A stretch of 13,370 bases of DNA from an uncultured Gemmatimonadota bacterium (GTDB lineage Bacteria > Gemmatimonadota > Gemmatimonadetes > Gemmatimonadales > GWC2-71-9): positions 1 through 13,370 of the forward strand of contig CAMPKP010000094.1 of NCBI GenBank assembly GCA_946887295.1, given 5' to 3'. The notes under the pieces are model-generated. The model made no database searches and was not told the DNA's origin. It saw only the letters and a list, made by a program, of their open reading frames with translations. Positions 5,582-12,032 of the stretch are shown in pieces. The stretch's first letter is position 1. Each line of letters starts with the position of its first letter. The position numbers and the translations under genes are program-made.

Positions 5582-7630
5582 TCACAAGCCGAGCAGATCC
5601 TTCAGCGCCTCGCCCACCTCGCGTCCCAGCTTCTCCAGGCGCTCGATGAGCGGGGCGTCGTGGCGAGTGCAGATGCGGACCGGCTCGGTTCCCGGCTTGA
5701 ACCACTCGCGCTGCGTCGTCGGGCACCACTCGTTCGCGATATCGCCGGTGGCGGCGTCGATGGTCCGGCTCACCAGACCGATCGGAGGCTCCCAGGCCGA
5801 AGCCGGCGCCTTCTCCTTCCATCCATTCCTGTAGAAGGCCGCCCAGGCCGGCGCCGCGAGTCGGCCGCCCGAGGCGTTGGGCGCGATGGCTCGGGGCACG
5901 TCGTAGCCGAACCACACCCCGGCCACGACGGTCGGGGTGTACCCCACGAACCAGATGTCGGCCCCGTTGTTCGTAGTCCCCGTCTTCCCCGCGACCGGGC
6001 CGCGCACACCGAGCTCGCGTATCACGTGTCCGGTTCCGCCGTCCACGACCGAGCGCAGCATCGAGGTGATCTGGAACGCCTCCGCCTCACCCAGGACCCG
6101 CTCGCGGGGACGCTCGGGCGCCTTCCACAGCTCGGTGCCGTCCGCCAGCTCGATCCGCCGCACCAGCGAAGGCCGGACCCGGTACCCACCGTTGGCGAAC
6201 GGCGCGTACGCCACCACCAGCTCGAGCGGCGTGACCTCCGCCGCGCCGAGGGCGAGCGACGGCACCGGGTCGAGCGCGCCGCGCATGCCCGCCTTCCGCG
6301 CCAGGGCTGCCACTCGCCGCTCGCCGACGGCGCGACTCAGCCGGACCGTGGCGGCATTGGCGGAGGTCATGAGCGCGCGGCGCAGAGTGACGGCGCCGGC
6401 GTATTCCCCATCGAAGTTCACCGGACGCCACACCGCCGAGCCGTCGCTGACCTCCACCGGCGAGTCGTCCACCAGGCTGGCGGGCGTGTAGCCGTCGGAG
6501 AGCGCGGCGGCGTAGACGAACGGCTTGAACGCCGAGCCCGGCTGCCGGCGGGCGACGAGCGCGCGATTGAACCCCCGGCGGACCGAGTGGCGGCCGCCGA
6601 CGAGCGCGCGGATCTCGCCGGTCCTCGGGTCCACCGCCACCAGCGCCCCCTGAAGCCCGTCTCCGCTGCGCCCGCGGCCCCGCTCGATCGCCGCCGCGCG
6701 GTCGCTCACGGCACGCTCGGCGGCGCGCTGAGCCGCGGCGTCGAGCGTGGTGTGCACCACCACGTCGCCCATGATCTCGGCGTCGTCGCCCAGGATCGAG
6801 TCCACCGCGGCGCGCACCGGATCGAGCGCCTGGGACAGATCGCGGCGCGGTCGCCAGCTCGAGGCCGCGAGCCTCAGCGGCTCGGCACCCGCCCGCTCGG
6901 CACCGGCGGCGGAGAGGTAGCCCTCGCGCGCCATGAGGGCGAGCACGACGCCGCGGCGGCCGCGCGCCCGCTCGGGATGGCGGCGCGGCGAGTAGATCGA
7001 GGGGCCCTGCGCGAGCCCGGCGAGGAGCGCCGCCTCGCCGACCGTGAGTGCGCCCACGCTCTTGCCGAAGAGGTCGCGGCTGGCGGCTTCGACGCCGTAG
7101 GTCCCGTTGCCGAGATAGATGGCGTTGAGGTACAGCTCGAGAATCCGCTGCTTCGGCAGCGCGCGCTCGAGCCGCCGCGCCAGCTCGATCTCGATGAGCT
7201 TGCGCCGCAGCGAGCGCTCCTGCGACAGATGCGGAAGGAAGGCGCTTCGCACCACCTGCATGGTGATGGTGCTGAATCCCTCGCGCACACCGAGCGCGCG
7301 GGCGTTGCGCACCAGCGCGCGGCCCGCGCTCCGCCAGTCGATGCCGCCGTGATAGTAGAAGCGCCGATCCTCGACGGCGATGAACGCCGCGCGGACGTGC
7401 CGCGGCACACGCTCGATCGGCACGTTGACTCGCCGGACGTAGGCCAGCCGGCCGAGCGGGGCGCCGTGGCGGTCCAGCACCCGGCTCCCCTCACTGGGGC
7501 GGAAGCCGCGCAGCTGCTCGAGGGTGGGGCAGCCCGCGAGACCGCAGGTGCCCATCCAGAGCGTGACGCCGCCGGACAGCAGGAGCAGCGCGAGCACTAC
7601 GCCGGCGAAGATCCGCTGGCGGCGAGTCAT
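5582..7630 (-). CDS. Class A penicillin-binding protein (PBP1A family, transglycosylase/transpeptidase)
   Basis: A bifunctional peptidoglycan synthase of 682 residues from the ATG at 7630. The ATG at 7648 would add six residues but has no ribosome binding site and abuts a terminator, while GGAGG lies 11 bases before 7630. A signal anchor is at about residues 7-27. The GT51 domain shows AVEDRRFYYH with catalytic E87, FSTITMQVVRSAF (119-131), and ELYLNAIYLGNGTYG starting with E165. The transpeptidase domain shows PGSAFKPF with nucleophile S366 and K369, SAN at 423-425, and KTGT at 549-552 followed by a typical NNGADIWFVGYTP. The C-terminus carries the Cys-containing WCP...EWFKPGTEP...C...H segment common at the end of PBP1A-type proteins. 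It polymerises lipid II and cross-links the wall. All catalytic residues are present. It lies downstream of the YtxH-like gene, separated by a strong terminator. Confidence 0.95.
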   Translation of the reverse strand: MTRRQRIFAGVVLALLLLSGGVTLWMGTCGLAGCPTLEQLRGFRPSEGSRVLDRHGAPLGRLAYVRRVNVPIERVPRHVRAAFIAVEDRRFYYHGGIDWRSAGRALVRNARALGVREGFSTITMQVVRSAFLPHLSQERSLRRKLIEIELARRLERALPKQRILELYLNAIYLGNGTYGVEAASRDLFGKSVGALTVGEAALLAGLAQGPSIYSPRRHPERARGRRGVVLALMAREGYLSAAGAERAGAEPLRLAASSWRPRRDLSQALDPVRAAVDSILGDDAEIMGDVVVHTTLDAAAQRAAERAVSDRAAAIERGRGRSGDGLQGALVAVDPRTGEIRALVGGRHSVRRGFNRALVARRQPGSAFKPFVYAAALSDGYTPASLVDDSPVEVSDGSAVWRPVNFDGEYAGAVTLRRALMTSANAATVRLSRAVGERRVAALARKAGMRGALDPVPSLALGAAEVTPLELVVAYAPFANGGYRVRPSLVRRIELADGTELWKAPERPRERVLGEAEAFQITSMLRSVVDGGTGHVIRELGVRGPVAGKTGTTNNGADIWFVGYTPTVVAGVWFGYDVPRAIAPNASGGRLAAPAWAAFYRNGWKEKAPASAWEPPIGLVSRTIDAATGDIANEWCPTTQREWFKPGTEPVRICTRHDAPLIERLEKLGREVGEALKDLLGL

Positions 7631-7651
7631 GCCTCCATCCACCTCCATGAA

Positions 7652-7675
7652 AAACGGCCCCCGCGGGGGCCGTTT
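7652..7675 (-). terminator. Intrinsic terminator of the YtxH-like gene
   Basis: A perfect 24-base palindrome, AAACGGCCCCCG joined to its complement CGGGGGCCGTTT. On the minus strand it is followed by further Ts, giving TTTTT (complement of 7650-7654), the textbook layout. It lies 27 bases beyond the YtxH-like stop and ends about 20 bases before the PBP start. On the plus strand it has only TTT and then C, so it acts chiefly on leftward transcripts. Confidence 0.85.
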
Positions 7676-7697
7676 CGTGCCGGCGAGCCTCGGGTGG

Positions 7698-7720
7698 TCC
7701 CCTCAGCTGGCCTGAGGGGA
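7698..7720 (-). other. Hairpin over the stop codon of the YtxH-like gene
   Basis: A nine-base-pair stem (TCCCCTCAG at 7698-7706, CTGAGGGGA at 7712-7720) with a five-base loop, overlapping the TGA stop at 7703-7705. No T-run follows on either strand. It may protect the 3' end of the transcript or assist the terminator 23 bases further on. Confidence 0.5.
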
Positions 7721-8284
7721 CTCATCGGACGGGGTGGGGCTCGACCGGGTTTCGCCGGGCTCGCCGGGATGGCCGTTGCCTCTGGCCTCCTGGCGGTGCT
7801 GCTGGTACTGCTCCCAGCGGTCACCGGCCCGCCGCCGCACCGTCTCGGCGGTCTCGCGCACCCGTGAGCGGACCGGGCCGGCCCGGTCGCTGGTGAGGAG
7901 ATACGTGGCGGCGATGCCGGCCGCCACAGCGAGCACGGCTCCCATGGCGCCGGAGTCGTCTTCCTCCTCCTCCTCGGCGTGCCGGCGGCTCTCCCATACC
8001 TCCTCGCCGCGCTTCTTCATGCGCGAGAGCCGCTCGCGCATCCGCTCCCGCGCCCGCCCGCTCAGCCCCTGCATCTCCTCCAGGCCTTCGCCCAGGTCGT
8101 CGCTCAGCGACTCGAAGCGCTTCCGCAGCCGACGGCGGGTCTTGGGACCGGCGTCCGGTGCGGCGAGGAGCCCGATGCCGACACCGAGTGCGGTCGCCAT
8201 GAAAATCGTGCCGACGCCGACCCCCCGCTGGCGGTCACCGAAGTCGAAGTCGGCGTCGTCGAACCTGCGTTGTTTCTTGGTCAT
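7703..8284 (-). CDS. YtxH-like membrane protein with a possible second, degenerate copy of the motif
   Basis: A 193-residue protein. Residues about 21-42 form a glycine-rich hydrophobic segment ending in GLLAAPDAGPKTRRRLR, the hallmark of the YtxH/general-stress family (a short membrane helix followed by 'aP.sG..tR..l'). A charged helical stretch rich in Arg and Glu follows (45-105), then an acidic run (EEEEEDD, 104-110). A second hydrophobic segment GAMGAVLAVAAGIAATYLL (112-130) is followed by TSDRAGPVRSRVRETAETV, which lines up with the first motif and may be a duplicated copy. The C-terminus (168-193) is Pro/Ser/Gly-rich and disordered. YtxH proteins are induced by stress in Bacillus, but their molecular role is unknown. 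Start ATG 8284 is preceded by GGGGGTT on the minus strand, a modest ribosome binding site. It ends in a hairpin and a strong terminator before the PBP gene. Confidence 0.78.
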   Translation of the reverse strand: MTKKQRRFDDADFDFGDRQRGVGVGTIFMATALGVGIGLLAAPDAGPKTRRRLRKRFESLSDDLGEGLEEMQGLSGRARERMRERLSRMKKRGEEVWESRRHAEEEEEDDSGAMGAVLAVAAGIAATYLLTSDRAGPVRSRVRETAETVRRRAGDRWEQYQQHRQEARGNGHPGEPGETRSSPTPSDESPQAS

Positions 8285-8437
8285 GCAACCCCCATCGCCG
8301 CGGTGGGGCGGCCCGATGTTCCGGTGCGTGAGCTCCGGGCGGTCCGGAGCCGGGATCCTTCATCACACTAATCGATCCGAGGGGGGAAGGAAACATCTTG
8401 CATTCCACCGCGCCCTCCGGAAAAACGCACCCCGGGC

Positions 8438-8458
8438 GCCCTGCCTGGCCGGCAGGGC
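8438..8458. repeat. Hairpin/dyad, first copy of a repeated element
   Basis: Perfect eight-base arms GCCCTGCC (8438-8445) and GGCAGGGC (8451-8458) around TGGCC. The 15-base core at 8443-8457 matches 8493-8507 at 13 positions. No T-run follows, which favours a protein-binding dyad over a terminator. Confidence 0.5.
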
Positions 8459-8492
8459 CGCGGCGCGCTCGGCGGAGACGAGGGGCGACTCG

Positions 8493-8507
8493 GCCTGGTC
8501 GGCAGGC
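8493..8507. repeat. Second copy of the repeated dyad
   Basis: GCCTG (8493-8497) pairs with CAGGC (8503-8507) around GTCGG. It matches the first copy at 13 of 15 positions and keeps its own symmetry, at a spacing of exactly 50 bases. Confidence 0.45.
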
Positions 8508-8697
8508 GGGATAAGCGGTTACCAGATCTTGCATTACCGGGTGGGTGGCCACGGGGAGGGCCGGGAACCCGCCGGCGGAGCACGGAACTGGCACGTGGGA
8601 AGTCGGAGCCACCCCCTGGTTTCCCTCAGGCCATACTTTCCACCCCTGGATCCGCCGGCGCCTGAAGCCGGCATCCGCGAACCGTCGAGCGTGCGTC

Positions 8698-9960
8698 ATG
8701 TATCTCGTCGAGTTGAGACCGGGCAAGGAAGAGCTCTACAGGACGGGCGACGATCTCGCCGCCGCGATCCGGAGCGGAGAAGTGGACGGTCACTCGAGGA
8801 TCTATCACCGGTCCACGTCCAAGTGGATCTCCATCACGCTGCATCCCCAATACAAGGCGATCGTGGCGGAGAAGCCGGCCCAGGGCGACCGAGGCAGCTG
8901 GACCTACCTCACCGCGCAGGCGGAGACGCTGGAGAGCGCAGTCGAGGAGCCCGAAGGCGGCCTCGATCCGCGGTCGCATAGCGAGCCCCAGGCGAGCGAT
9001 GAGTCCGGCGACGGCGACGGCGGCGAAAGCCCCTGGCGCCGCCCGGTCACGCTCGGCATCAGCGGCCTCTTTCTCGTCTTCGGCATTCAGCTGGCGTTCT
9101 CGGGTCCGAGGCCGAGCTGGTCGGCCAGCGCTACCCTCAAGCCGGCGGCGACCACGGTGATGCCCGCGGCCTCCGAGAAGGCCGCGGCTTCCCAGGTCGT
9201 GTCCCTCGCCAGCACCTCGACGGCGTGGAGCGACTCCGAGGCGTATCCGGAGGGAGACGCCGCGGACGACGCAGTCGTCCCGGCCGAGAAGCCGCCCGCC
9301 GCCGCGCTTCCCAAGGCGCCGCAGCTCGCGGCGAAGTCGCTGGACGCGACGATTCCGTCGGCCGCGGCCGCCGAGGTGGACGGCAAGACCATCGAGGGCC
9401 TGCTCGCCGGTTACGGCGAGGCGTACGAGGGCGTCCGCGGCCGGCTGGGCAGCGGCATGCGGGTGGCCCGGCTCAACCAGCTGTTCGCGCCGACGCGGCT
9501 CACGCCCGATGGGGGAGTGACCGACACCCGGCTGGGCCTCGCGGGCGTCGCCAACTTCATCCGGGTCTACCGGGAGCAGGAGGGCGCGATCGAGCGCCAG
9601 TTCCAGGACTCCTTCACCACGCTCTCCAGGGATCTCCGCTGGTCGCCCAAGACCGCGAAGCGGTGGTACTCCCGCGAGGGCGGGAAGGACTCCCCGGCGC
9701 TGGTGTCGCTCACCGACCGCCTGCTGGTGGGCATCGACAGCGTGCTCGCCGTGCTGAGCGCGGAGGCCGGCGCCTACAAGCTGGTGGACGGGAAGATCCA
9801 CTTCGAGGACGCGGCGGCCGCCCGGGAGTACGGCGAGCTGCGCCGGAGCATCAATGCGGCGGTGGACTCGGCCCGCATCGCCGGCGGCGAGGAGTCGGCC
9901 GGTCCGATGGGCCACCTGCTCCAGGCGATCGGGACTACCCGGCTGCCCCAGGAGAGCTGA
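8698..9960 (+). CDS. Single-pass membrane protein with GYF_2-like cytoplasmic head, unknown function
   Basis: A 420-residue protein of no named family that I recognise. Residues 1-55 read YLVELRPGKEELYRTGDDLA, then IRSGEV, then IYHRSTSKWISITLHP, a pattern resembling the GYF_2/DUF4339 fold (a 'display' block, a helix ending in sGei, then a conserved Trp in '..s.W..i'). Residues about 60-115 are acidic and disordered. One membrane helix lies at about 117-135 (VTLGISGLFLVFGIQLAFS), preceded by WRRP, predicting the head in the cytoplasm and the rest outside. Residues 140-225 are an Ala/Pro/Ser linker. Residues about 228-415 form a helical domain of unknown fold with YGEAYEGVRGRLGSG, ARLNQLFAPTRLTPDGGV and DLRWSPKTAKRWYSREGG. 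ATG 8698 is chosen because the conserved head begins there and the upstream frame is not protein-like; no clear ribosome binding site is seen. Its last 26 bases overlap the opposing phosphatase gene. Confidence 0.82.
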   Translation: MYLVELRPGKEELYRTGDDLAAAIRSGEVDGHSRIYHRSTSKWISITLHPQYKAIVAEKPAQGDRGSWTYLTAQAETLESAVEEPEGGLDPRSHSEPQASDESGDGDGGESPWRRPVTLGISGLFLVFGIQLAFSGPRPSWSASATLKPAATTVMPAASEKAAASQVVSLASTSTAWSDSEAYPEGDAADDAVVPAEKPPAAALPKAPQLAAKSLDATIPSAAAAEVDGKTIEGLLAGYGEAYEGVRGRLGSGMRVARLNQLFAPTRLTPDGGVTDTRLGLAGVANFIRVYREQEGAIERQFQDSFTTLSRDLRWSPKTAKRWYSREGGKDSPALVSLTDRLLVGIDSVLAVLSAEAGAYKLVDGKIHFEDAAAAREYGELRRSINAAVDSARIAGGEESAGPMGHLLQAIGTTRLPQES

Positions 9961-10741
9961 CCGGCTTCTCGTCTCCGACGTTCGGGCCGGCCCGCACGAC
10001 CTGACCCGGGGCCCTGGCCATGACCTGCTCGGCGAGCGCGTGCTCGCCCCGGTCGGCCAGGGTCTCGAACGCCTGCCGCAGTGAGACCCCCGCCCGGCGA
10101 ATGCCGTGATGGTCGGTGGAGACCAGATCCACCAGCCCCGCCTCCACCATGCCCCACGCCAGCTCCTCCGCCAGCGGATTCTGATCCCGGTAGTAGCCGT
10201 TGAAGCTGCCGGCGTTCACCTGGAGCAGGGCTCCCAGGTCGCGCCAGCGCCGCATCTGGTCGAGCGGTGGAATCCCGGGCAGGTAGCGGTACCGCTCGGG
10301 ATGGGCCACCACGATTCCCCGTCCCGCCTCCAGCGCCTCGCGCACCACGTCCTCGTGGCTGCCCCGCAGATCGAAGCCGAACTCGACCAGCAGGTAGCGC
10401 CCGCGCCCCAGCCCCACGTCGGTCCGGCGGATCACCCGCCGGATCTGGAACGTGTCCGGGGCCCAGATCTCCTGTCCCAGGCCGATGGCCGGCAGGTCGG
10501 CTCTGTCGAGGGCCGCGTCCGCCAGCTCGTCGAACGCCCGGCGGTGCAGTGCGAGCTCCCGCACCAGGGCCGCGTCCGTCGCCAGCCGGGGCAGCAGCAG
10601 GTGAGGAGTGGTGACGAGGGCGCCGACGCCTTCGGCCCGCAGACCGGCGAGCGAGGAGAGCGACTCCTCCACCGAGGCGGAGCCGTCGTCCACCCCGGGC
10701 ACCAGGTGGCTGTGGAGGTCGGTGAGCAGGGGCAGTTCCAT
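9935..10741 (-). CDS. PHP-domain phosphatase of the CpsB/CapC/YwqE type
   Basis: A 268-residue metal-dependent phosphoesterase of the polymerase-and-histidinol-phosphatase (PHP) superfamily, in the branch that dephosphorylates tyrosine kinases controlling polysaccharide export. It opens with LLTDLHSHLVPGVDDGS (5-21), the family's diagnostic block with ligands H10, H12 and D18. Further metal residues are H47 (TTPH), E91 (LGQEIW), H147 (VVAHPERYRYLP, near-diagnostic) and D210/H212 (STDHHG). The start ATG 10741 is chosen because this block begins at residue 2 in the family; the frame continues upstream antisense to the aminotransferase gene and is not protein-like there. No tyrosine kinase (Wzc/CapB), polymerase or glycosyltransferase gene is nearby, so the partner lies elsewhere or the substrate differs. 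The last 20 residues are a disordered tail overlapping the convergent membrane-protein gene. No clear ribosome binding site was found. Confidence 0.9.
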   Translation of the reverse strand: MELPLLTDLHSHLVPGVDDGSASVEESLSSLAGLRAEGVGALVTTPHLLLPRLATDAALVRELALHRRAFDELADAALDRADLPAIGLGQEIWAPDTFQIRRVIRRTDVGLGRGRYLLVEFGFDLRGSHEDVVREALEAGRGIVVAHPERYRYLPGIPPLDQMRRWRDLGALLQVNAGSFNGYYRDQNPLAEELAWGMVEAGLVDLVSTDHHGIRRAGVSLRQAFETLADRGEHALAEQVMARAPGQVVRAGPNVGDEKPVSSPGAAG

Positions 10742-10805
10742 GCCGCGGCGATGCGGCAACGTTTGGGCCACGCTAGTCTTAACCCATCCTCTCCAGGGAG
10801 CCCCA
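10742..10805. promoter_or_regulatory. Short divergent promoter gap between phosphatase and aminotransferase
   Basis: Only 64 bases separate the divergent starts at 10741 (minus) and 10806 (plus), so both promoters must be here or inside the genes. The AT-richest part is TAGTCTTAAC (around 10774-10783), a candidate -10 area for either direction, but no matching -35 could be assigned with confidence. AGGGAG at 10795-10800 is the aminotransferase ribosome binding site. Confidence 0.4.
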
Positions 10806-12032
10806 GTGACCACAGCCCGACGCACCCACGGCTTCCGCGAGTCGGTGATCCGGGGCATGACGCGGCTCGCGCGAGAGCACAACTCGCTCAACCTGGCCCA
10901 GGGCTTCCCCAACTTCCCCGCGCCGGACGCGCTGAAGGAGGCGGCGATCCGGGCGATCCGGGACGACATCAACCAGTACGCGATAACCTGGGGCGCCCAT
11001 CGGCTCCGGACCGTGCTGGCGCGCACATACCTCGAGCGCTACGGGCTGGCCGCTGATCCGGACCGGGAGATCACCGTCACCTGCGGCGCCACCGAGGCGA
11101 TGATCGCCACGCTGCTGGCCCTGGTGAATCCGGGCGACGAGGTGATCGTGTTCGAGCCGTTCTACGAGAACTACGGCCCCGACACGATTCTGGCGGATGC
11201 GAAGCCGGTCTACGTCCCGCTCGAGCCCGGACGCCGGCTCGACCTCGACCGGCTGGCCGCGGCCTTCACCCCGCGCACCCGCGCGATCATCGTCAACACG
11301 CCCAGCAATCCCTCGGGCCGCGTGCTCGACCGGGCCGAGCTCGAGGCCATCGCCGAGCTGTGCGTGGCGCACGACGTCCTGGCGGTGACGGACGAGATCT
11401 ACGAGCACATTCTCTACACCGGCGAGCACATCCCGATCGCCACGCTGCCCGGGATGCGCGACCGCACGATCACCATCAGCGGCGCCTCCAAGACTTTCAG
11501 CGTGACCGGGTGGCGGATCGGATGGGTCATCGCGCCCGAGGCACAGACCGACGCGATCCGGAAGGTGCACGATTTCCTCACCGTCGGCGCGCCCGCGCCG
11601 CTGCAGGAGGGAGTGGCCGACGCGCTCGAGCGACTGGACCGCGGCTTCTACCGGCAGCTCGCGACCGCCTACCGGGAGCGGCGCGACCTGCTGCAGGCCG
11701 CGCTGACCGAGGCCGGCTTCCGCTCCGTGAGCCCCGAGGGGGCCTACTACATCCTGGCGGACTTCTCCCCGCTCTCCGACATCGCGCGCGGCGGCGGGGC
11801 GCCGCTGGACGACACCGGATTCGCGGTCTGGCTTTCGCGCGAGGTCGGGGTCACGCCGGTGCCGGGCTCCAGCTTCTTCCGCGAGGGCGGAAGCGGACGG
11901 TCGCTGGTCCGCTTCGTGTTCTGCAAGACCGAGGACGTGCTCACGGAGGCGGCCCGGCGGCTCCGCTCCATCGGGCAGGGGCCGGGGGCGCGGCCGGTCG
12001 AGGCGGCCGCACGGAGCGGCCTGCAGCGGTGA
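10806..12032 (+). CDS. PLP-dependent class I/II aminotransferase (kynurenine/methionine aminotransferase group)
   Basis: A 408-residue fold-type I PLP enzyme that swaps amino groups between an amino acid and a 2-oxoacid. The start is GTG 10806 with AGGGAG five bases upstream. The opening NLAQGFPNFPAPDALKEAA (29-47) is typical of the kynurenine-oxoglutarate/methionine aminotransferase (YbdL-like) group. Cofactor and substrate residues visible are GATEAMIATLLAL (PLP phosphate loop, 94-106), FEPFYENY (117-123, stacking aromatic), NTPSNPSG with N164 and N168, DEIYEH with D196 and Y199, the Schiff-base lysine K229 in SGASKTFSVTGWRIGW, and R369 (LVRFVFC), which binds the substrate carboxylate. The last 20 or so residues form a disordered Ala/Arg-rich tail. 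It overlaps the downstream dehydrogenase by four bases (GTGA), so the two are co-translated. The exact amino acid substrate cannot be told from sequence. Confidence 0.93.
   Translation: MTTARRTHGFRESVIRGMTRLAREHNSLNLAQGFPNFPAPDALKEAAIRAIRDDINQYAITWGAHRLRTVLARTYLERYGLAADPDREITVTCGATEAMIATLLALVNPGDEVIVFEPFYENYGPDTILADAKPVYVPLEPGRRLDLDRLAAAFTPRTRAIIVNTPSNPSGRVLDRAELEAIAELCVAHDVLAVTDEIYEHILYTGEHIPIATLPGMRDRTITISGASKTFSVTGWRIGWVIAPEAQTDAIRKVHDFLTVGAPAPLQEGVADALERLDRGFYRQLATAYRERRDLLQAALTEAGFRSVSPEGAYYILADFSPLSDIARGGGAPLDDTGFAVWLSREVGVTPVPGSSFFREGGSGRSLVRFVFCKTEDVLTEAARRLRSIGQGPGARPVEAAARSGLQR

Larger units (their letters stand above)
8285..8697. promoter_or_regulatory. 413-base non-coding region between divergent membrane-protein genes, with paired repeats
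   Basis: No reading frame here looks coding. The region must hold promoters for the leftward YtxH-like gene and the rightward GYF_2-like gene, but I could not fix a -35/-10 pair with confidence. It contains a 10-base direct repeat ATCTTGCATT at 8395-8404 and 8526-8535, and between these two similar dyads of the form GCCTGGYCGGCAGG at 8443-8457 and 8493-8507, exactly 50 bases apart. The rightmost part (8640-8697) contains no clear Shine-Dalgarno sequence for the ATG at 8698. Confidence 0.5.

Noticed and set aside
3796..5649. A 617-codon plus-strand frame over nfo and the transglycosylase in another frame
   Set aside because: Both underlying genes show complete family motifs in their own frames; this frame has none.
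5660..7867. A 735-codon open frame on the plus strand, longer than the PBP gene it opposes
   Set aside because: It is antisense to a PBP with every catalytic motif intact. Its translation is Arg/Ala/His-rich with no domain signature, as expected for antisense frames in GC-rich DNA.
8545..8697. A 51-residue N-terminal extension of the GYF_2-like membrane protein
   Set aside because: The translated extension has no family-like character and no ribosome binding site, and the conserved head starts at ATG 8698.
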